Shown in pieces: positions 1 to 5,964 of a DNA stretch of 7,806 bases. Below the pieces are notes generated by a model. That model was given only the letters and a program-made list of their open reading frames with translations, did not search any database and was not told the origin of the DNA. The stretch's first letter is position 1. Each line of letters opens with the position of its first letter. Source of the stretch: an uncultured Eubacteriales bacterium (GTDB lineage: Bacteria; Bacillota; Clostridia; Oscillospirales; CAG-382); NCBI GenBank assembly GCA_900550505.1, contig URSI01000047.1:1-7806 (forward strand), read 5' to 3'. The translations under genes and the position numbers were made by a program.

Positions 1-240
1 CCAAAGGGAGGCGGGCATGGCAACGGGGAAGAGGACCTCCTGTCCGCCGATGGCATCCATTTCTTCGCGTATTATCTCTTCGATCTTTCTCGTTATTCTT
101 TTTGTAGACGGATACAGTGAAAAAATACCGGTGCCTACCGGTTTTATGTAGCCGCCGCGTATCATCAGCGCATGGCTTTCTATCTGACAGTCCGCGGGAG
201 CCTGCTTGAAATGCTCGCCCAACAGCTTGGAAACTCTCAT
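1..240 (-). CDS. proS: Prolyl-tRNA synthetase, N-terminal 80 residues (partial, runs off left edge)
   Basis: Class II aminoacyl-tRNA synthetase that charges tRNA-Pro with proline in the cytoplasm. Only the first 80 codons are present, read leftward from the ATG at 240. The translation starts MRVSKLLGEHFKQAPADCQI, continues with SHALMIRGGYIKPVGTGIFSLYP, and ends with the motif-1 region EEMDAIGGQEVLFPVAMPASLW. These are hallmarks of the bacterial-type ProS N-terminus, which binds prolyl-adenylate later in the chain. The frame is open to the window edge. A purine-rich AGAAGAGG lies about 7 bases upstream of the ATG. The leader is only about 25 nt when counted from the promoter at 272-300, so there is no room for a T-box. 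Full-length ProS is about 570 residues, so most of the gene lies outside. Confidence 0.93.
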   Translation of the reverse strand, partial: MRVSKLLGEHFKQAPADCQIESHALMIRGGYIKPVGTGIFSLYPSTKRITRKIEEIIREEMDAIGGQEVLFPVAMPASLW

Positions 241-271
241 CTGACGACCTCTTCTCAAAATATTTCAACAT

Positions 272-300
272 ATTTTATCACAGCCGCGACACATTGTCAA
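272..300 (-). promoter_or_regulatory. Sigma-A-type promoter for proS
   Basis: Reading leftward, a perfect -35 TTGACA (300-295) is separated by 17 bp from a -10 TAAAAT (277-272). The expected transcription start is near 265, about 25 nt before the proS ATG. The spacing is ideal and the element sits directly upstream of a housekeeping gene. It is back to back with the plus-strand promoter at 345-373. Confidence 0.8.
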
Positions 301-344
301 TCAAAACGTTTGCGACAAATGTGCAAGCAGGCGTCAATTTTTTA

Positions 345-373
345 TTGACAAAATACCAGGTGCATGTTAAAAT
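345..373 (+). promoter_or_regulatory. Sigma-A-type promoter for the decarboxylase beta/gamma pair
   Basis: A perfect -35 TTGACA (345-350), a 17-bp spacer and a -10 TAAAAT (368-373) predict a start near 380. That gives a leader of about 60 nt to the ATG chosen at 440. It has the same -35, spacer length and -10 as the divergent proS promoter. The two -35 boxes are 44 bp apart, and I see no convincing operator between them, so strong constitutive expression is the simplest reading. Confidence 0.8.
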
Positions 374-439
374 ACAAAAGGTCGTTGTCGGCTTTTTTGT
401 CCGCTGACCAATATGTTGAAAAACGGGGAACTGGATTGT

Positions 440-1585
440 ATGGAGAATTTTCAGGCGTTGTACGAGCATTTGCTGCATTTCGACTGGCGACAGCTTGTGA
501 TGTGGCTGATAGGCGGGGTCCTGATCTTCCTTGCCATCAAAAAAAAGATGGAGCCTACGCTTTTGCTTCCGATGGGGTTTGGTGCTATACTTGCCAATCT
601 TCCCTTGTCCGGCGCTGTTAATCAGATAAACGGAGAGGGCGAGATCGAAGAGGGGGTACTTGATGTTCTGTTCGGCATGGGTATTGCCAATGAGCTTTTC
701 CCGCTTCTCCTCTTCATAGGTATCGGAGCCATGATAGATTTCAGCCCGCTGCTTTCAAATCCGAAGCTTATGTTTTTCGGGGCAGCGGCGCAGTTCGGTA
801 TTTTCTTCACTCTCAGCATGGCTTCATTGTTTGGTTTTGAATTGAAGGACGCTGCATCTATCGCCATTATCGGCGCGGCAGACGGACCGACCTCCATATT
901 CGTGTCACAGCAGCTCGGCTCCAATTATACGGGCGCGATCATGGTTGCGGCGTATTCATATATGGCGCTTGTTCCCATAATCCAACCGCCGTTCATCAAG
1001 CTTCTGACTACGCATAAGGAACGTCGCATCCGCATGGAATACAGCGGCAAGAAGGTTTCCAAGCTCACAAAAATACTGTTTCCTATCGTTGTTACGGTGA
1101 TTGCCGGGCTTGTTGCTCCCAAGGCGGTCGCACTCGTGGGATTCCTCATGTTCGGCAATCTCATACGCGAGTGCATGGTGCTCGATTCGCTTTCCGAGAC
1201 CGCGTCGAACGTACTTGCGAACCTTGTTACGCTCCTGCTGGGGTTGACCGTCGCGACCAAGATGCAGGCGGATCAGTTCCTGCAGCTCAACACGCTGCTC
1301 ATACTCGGACTTGGGCTGATAGCCTTCATCTTTGACACCGTGGGCGGCGTGCTGTTTGCCAAGGTTATCAACCTGTTTGCCAAGAAAAAGATAAACCCGA
1401 TGATAGGTGCTGCCGGCATATCGGCATTTCCGATGTCCGGACGTGTGGTGCATAAGCTCGGGCTGGAGGAGGATAATCAGAACTTCCTTCTCATGCATTC
1501 CATAGGTGTGAATGTTTCCGGTCAGATAGCGTCGGTCATAGCGGGCGGACTTGTGCTGAGCCTTGCTCAGAGCATGGGCGCATGA
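440..1585 (+). CDS. Sodium ion-translocating decarboxylase, beta subunit (OadB/GcdB/MmdB family)
   Basis: Integral membrane subunit of biotin-dependent decarboxylases (oxaloacetate, methylmalonyl-CoA or glutaconyl-CoA type). The family decarboxylates carboxybiotin and couples this to Na+ export. The 381-residue product is very hydrophobic, with about nine or more membrane segments. It carries GAADGPTSI at 145-153 and NPMIGAAGISAFPMSGR at 319-335. Residues known to matter in Klebsiella OadB appear conserved: D148 (D203), Y174 (Y229), N319 (N373), G323 (G377), S328 (S382) and R335 (R389). I chose the ATG at 440 because GGGGA (425-429) lies 10 bases upstream; an in-frame ATG at 413 has no ribosome binding site. 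The substrate cannot be told from the beta subunit alone. The gene is followed after 24 nt by an OadG-like peptide, but no carboxyltransferase or biotin carrier is adjacent. An A8 run at 539-546 lies inside the intact frame. Confidence 0.93.
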   Translation: MENFQALYEHLLHFDWRQLVMWLIGGVLIFLAIKKKMEPTLLLPMGFGAILANLPLSGAVNQINGEGEIEEGVLDVLFGMGIANELFPLLLFIGIGAMIDFSPLLSNPKLMFFGAAAQFGIFFTLSMASLFGFELKDAASIAIIGAADGPTSIFVSQQLGSNYTGAIMVAAYSYMALVPIIQPPFIKLLTTHKERRIRMEYSGKKVSKLTKILFPIVVTVIAGLVAPKAVALVGFLMFGNLIRECMVLDSLSETASNVLANLVTLLLGLTVATKMQADQFLQLNTLLILGLGLIAFIFDTVGGVLFAKVINLFAKKKINPMIGAAGISAFPMSGRVVHKLGLEEDNQNFLLMHSIGVNVSGQIASVIAGGLVLSLAQSMGA

Positions 1586-1609
1586 ACTGTTTGAGGATGG
1601 TAAAATAAA

Positions 1610-1744
1610 ATGATAAATGTTCAGGCTTTTCTTGATACTCTGCCGATAATGGGCATAGGCATGCTCGGTATATTTGCGGTTACCGCCGTCATCATAGGCG
1701 TTATCTCATTGCTCGGCAAGCTTTCGGATAAAAAGGACGACTGA
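1610..1744 (+). CDS. OadG-like small membrane subunit of a sodium-pump decarboxylase (44 aa)
   Basis: A 44-codon frame starts at the ATG at 1610, nine bases after a good ribosome binding site (GAGGATGG, 1593-1600), and ends with TGA at 1742-1744. The peptide opens MINVQAFLDTLPIMGIGMLG, followed by one hydrophobic helix (about residues 13-36) and a short charged tail, GKLSDKKDD. This one-helix plan with an N-terminal MGIGMLGIF(A)V-like stretch is typical of gamma/delta small subunits (OadG and the shorter OadG-related type), which anchor or stabilise the decarboxylase complex beside the beta subunit. It starts 24 nt after the beta gene and surely shares its transcript. It is much shorter than classical OadG (about 80-85 residues) and lacks the long soluble tail that contacts the alpha subunit, including any histidine-rich zinc site. 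Confidence 0.8.
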   Translation: MINVQAFLDTLPIMGIGMLGIFAVTAVIIGVISLLGKLSDKKDD

Positions 1745-1813
1745 GTTATCCCAAAACGCATAAACGCTGACCAAACTGAGTGATTTTGCCAGCGTATCAT
1801 ACACAAAGTATTG

Positions 1814-1837
1814 AGCGAGCTCCGGAAGGAGCTCGCT
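1814..1837 (+). terminator. Hairpin between convergent genes, candidate bidirectional terminator
   Basis: A perfect 10-bp stem, AGCGAGCTCC / GGAGCTCGCT, closes a GGAA loop. It sits in the gap between the stop of the small decarboxylase subunit (1744) and the stop of the mgtC-like gene (1845), only 8 bases from the latter. The downstream tract is only moderately T-rich (TTCTGTATTC on the plus strand; TCAATACTTTG on the minus strand), so an intrinsic terminator is likely but not textbook. Confidence 0.6.
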
Positions 1838-1844
1838 TCTGTAT

Positions 1845-2552
1845 TCAACCGCGCATTTCCTCGATGTGATGCACATATTCAAGTGTGCTCAGCGCTTCTA
1901 TTATTTCCTTGTGCGTCTTATAGCGCTTCAGTTCTTCGCCCGTTACCGATATCGAGACGGTGTACACGCTGAGCCCTGAACCGGCATATGCGGGGTTCAG
2001 TTCAATATCATCTATTGTCAGCCCGAGCATCCGTATGGTTGTTACGAAGTCCAGCAGACTTCCGCTGCTCGTAAGCTCAAGGTGGACCTCGAAATGGTTT
2101 GAACGATCCTTGAGATACGACTCAAATGTGGGGAAAAGAGACAGACAGCACAACAGAGCGACCGAGACCGCGAGCGTGACGGTATAGTAACCGGCGCCGC
2201 AGGTCAGCCCTATGATCCCGCAGGTCCAAAGCGCTGCGGATGTTGTGAGTCCCTTGATCCTGCTTCGCGAACTGAAGAGCAGAGAATTTACGCTTATAAT
2301 GGCAATCGCTATCATTGCGGCGGCGGGGATCAGTATCGCGCCTGCAAAAATATCCAAAAGCATGGCGGCGGTCGAGGCAAGTGTTATCAGTATGAAGGTG
2401 CGTAGCCCTGCGGAATGACGCTTGCTCGAGCGTTCGCAGCCGATCACGGCAGCGATCAGTATAGACAGTGCGATGCGGAAAAGTATCGAAGCCCAACCGG
2501 CTTCGCTCGACCAGCTTCCGAGCAATTCCGCGATCGGATCATTAACAGTCAT
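1845..2552 (-). CDS. MgtC/SapB family membrane protein
   Basis: A 235-residue membrane protein. N-terminal segments carry the MgtC signature: an R-x-G-E-R-like stretch (RIALSILIAAVIGCERSSKR, 26-45), AGLRT (48-52), then a later GLTTSAALWTCGIIGLTCGA (101-120). About five membrane helices end near residue 140. A soluble C-terminal domain (about 150-235), which includes TIDDIELNPAY, resembles the ACT-like tail of longer MgtC proteins. Family members are linked to Mg2+ stress, acid tolerance and modulation of membrane ATPases or cell-surface polysaccharide; their biochemical activity is unsettled. The usual DPxRIAAQIVSGIGFLGAG-type core between these motifs is degenerate here (around 78-95). The start is the ATG at 2552, preceded by GGGAGG (2568-2563) located inside the end of the antiporter frame. 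The gene begins 3 nt after the antiporter stop codon, so the two are almost certainly co-transcribed. Confidence 0.85.
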   Translation of the reverse strand: MTVNDPIAELLGSWSSEAGWASILFRIALSILIAAVIGCERSSKRHSAGLRTFILITLASTAAMLLDIFAGAILIPAAAMIAIAIISVNSLLFSSRSRIKGLTTSAALWTCGIIGLTCGAGYYTVTLAVSVALLCCLSLFPTFESYLKDRSNHFEVHLELTSSGSLLDFVTTIRMLGLTIDDIELNPAYAGSGLSVYTVSISVTGEELKRYKTHKEIIEALSTLEYVHHIEEMRG

Positions 2553-2555
2553 ATT

Positions 2556-4001
2556 TTATAGCCTCCCGTTGAAGCGACGCTGCCGTGCGCGGCCGAAGAG
2601 CTGATACTGCTCCCACGCAGCCTGTGTGAACGCCTGCTCATCCGCATCGACCGGATGAGGCGGCAGCTGCTCCTGTATTTTTTTGATGCGTTCGATAAGT
2701 ATGTCAACCGGTTTTTTCTTTTCACCGTTGGAGTCGAGCTCGTCGACCTGCGTAATGTCCTCCAGCTTTTTGGAGTACGATCCGGAAAGGTATAGAGAGA
2801 GCTTGGCGCAGGCGGGTCCTATCAGCTCGTAGAGTATGCTGGAGGGCAGGATGATCGTTTGCAGCGCCTGCCCCTCGGCGCCCTGAAGCGTTCGTGCTCC
2901 GAGCGATGCCAGACCTATCGCTACACCAGCCTGCGGTATCAGCGCGAGCCCGAGCAGATTCCTGACTTTGGGTGATTTTTTGACCGAAAGACAACCGATA
3001 AACGCACCGGCGTATTTCCCGGCTATCCGTATTATGAAGTAAACAAAGCCTACCGTCAGCAGCGGAACGGCGCCTATTTCGCCGGTAACGCTCACGAGAG
3101 AGCCCAGATCGAACGATATGCCGGAACGTACGAAAAACAACAGCAGTATCGGCGGACTGAAGTAGTTGAGCTGGCGAAACAGGTCGTCATCACGAGCTAT
3201 GTTGGCATATACAGTGCCCATAGACATGCATCCGAGCAAAGGCGAAATGCTGAAAAATGAACAGAATCCGCAGAAACCGAAGATCAAAGCCACTGAAATT
3301 ATGAGTCGGTTGTCCGTCGAACGCCTTTTTTGTATCATCATCCTCATGATCAGACCGAAAACTCCGCCGAGCAGCATTATCCCGAGATTTTGTGCCAACG
3401 GCACAGCCATATCCGAAACATTTATCGCACTGCCGGCGGTAGATGCCACGGCGAGCGAGATAGCAACGCTGTATGCCAATAGTCCGACAAGGTCATCAAG
3501 CGCCACTACCTGCAACAGGGTGTTGACAAAATCGCCCCGGGCACCGGTCTGCCTTATAGTCATGAGCGTTGACGCCGGCGCCGTTGCCGCGGCGAGCGCT
3601 CCGAGCACGGCGGAAAACGCAAGGCTCAGATCTAACACAAAGTACATGACGCAAAACACCGCGGCACAGGCGACACATGACTCGGCTACGGTGATCACGA
3701 CGACTTTCAATCCGTTTTGACGCAGCATCGAGAGCTTGAAAAACTCACCGGTTCCGAAAGCTATAAAAGCGAGCGCGATATCCGCGAGAAACTCGCTTCC
3801 GTCGACAAAGCTCTGCGGTACCAGATCAAGGCAGAAAGGGCCTATGACCACGCCGGCAAGTATGTATGCCGTCACGTTGGGGAGTTTAAGCAGTTTTGTT
3901 ATCCTGCTTGCGAGAAACCCACCCATCAGCATAAGTGCGACGGATATAATAGCGACCGCACTGTCCGGCGCCTGCGCGAGCGCCGAATGTATTGCTTTCA
4001 A
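2556..4001 (-). CDS. Cation:proton antiporter (CPA2/NapA-like) with C-terminal cytosolic tail
   Basis: Membrane antiporter exchanging Na+ or K+ for H+ (Na+/H+ exchanger domain). Numbered from the TTG at 4001 the protein has 481 residues. An early NVTAYILAGVVIGP is typical of the first helices. ATAPAST (139-145) precedes the ion-binding helix VVALDDLVGLL, whose paired aspartates D169-D170 match the DD of electrogenic NapA/NhaA-type antiporters. A lysine in RIAGKYAG (K329) matches the conserved lysine of the second unwound helix. About 12 membrane segments end near residue 405. The last 75 residues are soluble, charged and proline-containing, with no RCK/TrkA nucleotide-binding fold. I chose the TTG because GGAGGTG (4013-4007) lies five bases upstream. 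A GTG 21 codons earlier (4064) keeps the frame open but lacks a ribosome binding site and lies on the predicted promoter. An mgtC-like gene follows immediately and a LysR gene diverges upstream. Confidence 0.9.
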   Translation of the reverse strand: MKAIHSALAQAPDSAVAIISVALMLMGGFLASRITKLLKLPNVTAYILAGVVIGPFCLDLVPQSFVDGSEFLADIALAFIAFGTGEFFKLSMLRQNGLKVVVITVAESCVACAAVFCVMYFVLDLSLAFSAVLGALAAATAPASTLMTIRQTGARGDFVNTLLQVVALDDLVGLLAYSVAISLAVASTAGSAINVSDMAVPLAQNLGIMLLGGVFGLIMRMMIQKRRSTDNRLIISVALIFGFCGFCSFFSISPLLGCMSMGTVYANIARDDDLFRQLNYFSPPILLLFFVRSGISFDLGSLVSVTGEIGAVPLLTVGFVYFIIRIAGKYAGAFIGCLSVKKSPKVRNLLGLALIPQAGVAIGLASLGARTLQGAEGQALQTIILPSSILYELIGPACAKLSLYLSGSYSKKLEDITQVDELDSNGEKKKPVDILIERIKKIQEQLPPHPVDADEQAFTQAAWEQYQLFGRARQRRFNGRL

Positions 4002-4006
4002 GTCTA

Positions 4007-4013
4007 CACCTCC
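4007..4013 (-). promoter_or_regulatory. Ribosome binding site that fixes the antiporter start at a TTG
   Basis: Read leftward, GGAGGTG (4013-4007) is followed by TAGAC and then TTG (4001-3999). It is the strongest Shine-Dalgarno match in the region. It argues for the TTG start over the GTG at 4064, whose upstream bases show no such match. Confidence 0.75.
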
Positions 4014-4036
4014 GATACCGTAAGAACATTTTGCTC

Positions 4037-4065
4037 TTGCAATATGATATGAGTTATGGTACACT
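4037..4065 (+). promoter_or_regulatory. Candidate promoter for the LysR-type regulator
   Basis: TTGCAA (4037-4042), a 17-bp spacer and TACACT (4060-4065) predict a start near 4072, about 60 nt before the regulator's ATG. Its -10 box overlaps the -10 box of the opposing antiporter promoter by two bases, the usual arrangement for a self-regulating LysR gene and its divergent target. A T-N11-A element with TTTTA/TAAAA arms (4067-4080) lies beside it and could be an operator. This is a reading of weak motifs. Confidence 0.4.
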
Positions 4066-4084
4066 CTTTTAAGAATAAAATCAA
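4056..4084 (-). promoter_or_regulatory. Candidate promoter for the antiporter-mgtC unit
   Basis: Reading leftward, TTGATT (4084-4079) and TACCAT (4061-4056) are spaced by 17 bp. The predicted start near 4049 gives a leader of about 48 nt to the TTG start. It would also place the in-frame GTG at 4064 upstream of the transcript. The match is moderate at both boxes, consistent with a regulated promoter. Confidence 0.5.
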
Positions 4085-4131
4085 CTTATATTTTTTTTGA
4101 TATTGATAAATTTTCTGAATGGAGGACGGAA

Positions 4132-5031
4132 ATGCTTGACCTTAAACTTGAGACCTTCCTGGCGGCAGCCGAACATAAAAACTTTACGAAGGCTTCCCAG
4201 GTGCTGTCGCTGACTCAGCCTGCGGTCAGTCATCATATAACCCAGCTTGAGAGGGAAATAGGAAAAAAGCTTTTTTACAGGGGCAAAGGCGGCTTGAAAT
4301 TGACCGCAGAAGGGGAAATTGCCCTCAGGTATGCTCGCAGGCTAAAGGCTATGTACGAAAAAATGATGACAGAGATACATGACTGCGAAAAAAATCTGAC
4401 ACGCCTTCGCGTAGGTATAACCCATACCTCGGAAAGCAACGCAATAACCGAGGTGCTTGCGCAATACGGACGGCGGAAAAGCAACATAAGTATTACGATT
4501 ATAACTGATACCATAAAAAATCTTTATCAGATGCTGGGCGATTATGAACTTGATATTGCTTTTGTCGAAGGCAGACACCCGACGCCCGAGCTTTGCTGTC
4601 TCATGCTTGATACGGATTACCTTGTTTGTATACTGTCCAATAATAATCCGCTTTCTTCAAAGCCCATGGTCACACTGAATGATCTGAAGCATGAGCAGCT
4701 GATACTTAGGCTGCCGACGTCTGCGACCCGTATGCAATTTGAAGCGTCGCTGACCGCTGCGGATGAGGCGATAGAAAACTTTAATGTTCTGCTCGAGGTG
4801 GATAATATCGCGTCGATAAAGGATCTTGTGCGAAAGGACCTCGGCGTATCCATACTCCCCAAAAGCGCGTGTATGGACGAATTGACAAAAGGAAAGCTCA
4901 CGGCGCTGCCGATAGAGAATCTCAGCATGCTCCGGGAAATGAACATTGTGTATAACCGCGATTTTCCGCATCTTGATATGCTGAATGAGATAACCGGTTT
5001 GTATCACGGAGCAAACGGCCGCACGCTTTGA
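4132..5031 (+). CDS. LysR-family transcriptional regulator
   Basis: A 299-residue DNA-binding regulator of normal family length. The N-terminal winged helix-turn-helix covers about residues 3-62: LETFLAAAEHKNFTKASQVL, then SLTQPAVSHHITQLEREIGK and LFYRGKGGLKLTAEG, a near-perfect LysR signature. A linker helix (about 62-88) leads to a periplasmic-binding-like effector domain (about 91-290) beginning RLRVGITHTSESNA, with the characteristic late stretch VRKDLGVSILPKSA (233-246). The ATG is preceded by GGAGGA (4121-4126) at five bases. It is transcribed away from the antiporter-mgtC unit, so by the usual rule for this family it probably controls that unit and itself. The effector cannot be predicted from sequence. 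Confidence 0.93.
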   Translation: MLDLKLETFLAAAEHKNFTKASQVLSLTQPAVSHHITQLEREIGKKLFYRGKGGLKLTAEGEIALRYARRLKAMYEKMMTEIHDCEKNLTRLRVGITHTSESNAITEVLAQYGRRKSNISITIITDTIKNLYQMLGDYELDIAFVEGRHPTPELCCLMLDTDYLVCILSNNNPLSSKPMVTLNDLKHEQLILRLPTSATRMQFEASLTAADEAIENFNVLLEVDNIASIKDLVRKDLGVSILPKSACMDELTKGKLTALPIENLSMLREMNIVYNRDFPHLDMLNEITGLYHGANGRTL

Positions 5032-5075
5032 ATCTCATCGTCGGTGTCCGGCAGATATACTGTTCCGATAGTAAA

Positions 5076-5103
5076 GCTGCCGCGGACATTTGTCCGCGGC
5101 AGC
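5076..5103. terminator. GC-rich 13-bp inverted repeat between convergent genes
   Basis: GCTGCCGCGGACA (5076-5088) is perfectly repeated in inverted orientation at 5091-5103 around a TT centre. In RNA the stem would be about 12 bp with a four-base loop. It lies 44 nt past the LysR stop and 21 nt past the esterase stop, so it can serve both. There is no long U tract on either side (TTTA follows on the minus strand; CGCATTG on the plus strand). A bidirectional terminator is the best explanation, though the weak U tracts leave some doubt. Confidence 0.65.
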
Positions 5104-5124
5104 CGCATTGTGACGATCAACGTT

Positions 5125-5964
5125 TTATTCGTTTTCAAACAGCCGGTTCAGCCAGAGGACTGCCCAGTGTGACCAGCGCGCGACATATGGGCTGTTGCCG
5201 GCATCGGGACAGGTCCTTGAAGTTTCAAAGTTGGCGCGTGAAATACCGTGTAAGCCGTCGGGCAGTATGTGCAGCTCGAACGGCACGCCGTGTTCTGCGA
5301 GTGCAGCGGCAAAAACGATGCTGTTCTCCACCGGAACACAGGTATCGTTCGCCGTATGGAAGATAAAGCACGGGCATGTTGTGGACTTCACATTGTTTTC
5401 GCACGAGTATTTGCGTCTTTGTTCCGTGCCGGCATCCTTGCCGAGAAAGTTGTCAAAACTGAGCACGTTCGGCTTCACGATACCGGATATCACCGGGTAA
5501 CCCAGCACCGCCGCATTCGGACGGGCCTGGCCGGCTTCCAATCCAAGTGGCTCCAGCACTTCCGGGCTGTCCCACAGGGTGGCTATCGAGGCGGCAAGGT
5601 GACCGCCGGCGGAAAATCCGCATACAGCGATCTTGTCCGGGTCTATATCCCAGAGCTCGGCGTTTTTGCGGATAGTCGCGACAGCAAGCGCCGCGTCGAG
5701 CAGCGGATGTGCGACCGCGGCTTTTTCGCCGCAGGTGTAGTTGAGCATAAATACATTATATCCTGCCGCCAGATATTCGGTGCCGATCGGCTCGGTCTCA
5801 CGCGCGGAAACATATGCATATCCGCCGCCGCCGAAAACGAGCATTGCCGGTCGGGGCGGTATCGGCATCTCGGGAGCGCGGGTGCGTATCATGATGTCAA
5901 GCGTCACATTTTCGCATCCGTCGTATACATGACGGTCATAGAGCTTCAGAGTTTCACATTTCAT
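5125..5964 (-). CDS. Alpha/beta-hydrolase, acetyl-xylan-esterase / carboxylesterase-like
   Basis: A 279-residue serine hydrolase of the carboxylesterase type (BD-FAE/acetyl esterase-like fold). FGGGGYAYVS (44-53) forms the oxyanion-hole loop. GFSAGGH (116-122) is the nucleophile elbow with S118. D207 in HTANDTCVP and H239 in LPDGLHGIS complete the triad. There is no signal peptide or lipobox, so the enzyme is probably cytoplasmic. Relatives deacetylate sugars or xylo-oligosaccharides, but the substrate here is unknown. I chose the ATG at 5964 because GGAG (5977-5974) lies nine bases upstream. The longer frame would begin with a TTG at 6006 deep inside lnt. The gene overlaps the end of lnt by 11 bp, which suggests translational coupling, and is the last gene of the operon, followed by the inverted repeat at 5076-5103. 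Confidence 0.87.
   Translation of the reverse strand: MKCETLKLYDRHVYDGCENVTLDIMIRTRAPEMPIPPRPAMLVFGGGGYAYVSARETEPIGTEYLAAGYNVFMLNYTCGEKAAVAHPLLDAALAVATIRKNAELWDIDPDKIAVCGFSAGGHLAASIATLWDSPEVLEPLGLEAGQARPNAAVLGYPVISGIVKPNVLSFDNFLGKDAGTEQRRKYSCENNVKSTTCPCFIFHTANDTCVPVENSIVFAAALAEHGVPFELHILPDGLHGISRANFETSRTCPDAGNSPYVARWSHWAVLWLNRLFENE

Noticed and set aside
241..271. Possible T-box or other riboswitch upstream of proS
   Set aside because: The strong promoter at 272-300 leaves a leader of only about 25 nt, too short for a T-box.
413..439. Alternative ATG start at 413 for the decarboxylase beta subunit
   Set aside because: No ribosome binding site precedes it, whereas GGGGA is well placed before the ATG at 440. 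The nine extra residues add no family feature.
539..546. Run of eight A residues as a possible frameshift or programmed slippage site
   Set aside because: The conserved beta-subunit frame continues unbroken through the Ile-Lys-Lys-Lys stretch, so no slippage is needed to make the product.
956..1498. A 180-codon open frame on the minus strand inside the decarboxylase beta gene
   Set aside because: It is antisense to a clearly conserved membrane protein, its translation is rich in His, Arg and Gln with no recognisable fold, and it has no promoter or ribosome binding site of note.
1764..1795. Imperfect hairpin with ACGCTG/CAGCGT arms after the small decarboxylase subunit
   Set aside because: The stem is short, interrupted and has no U tract. 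The perfect hairpin at 1814-1837 explains termination better.
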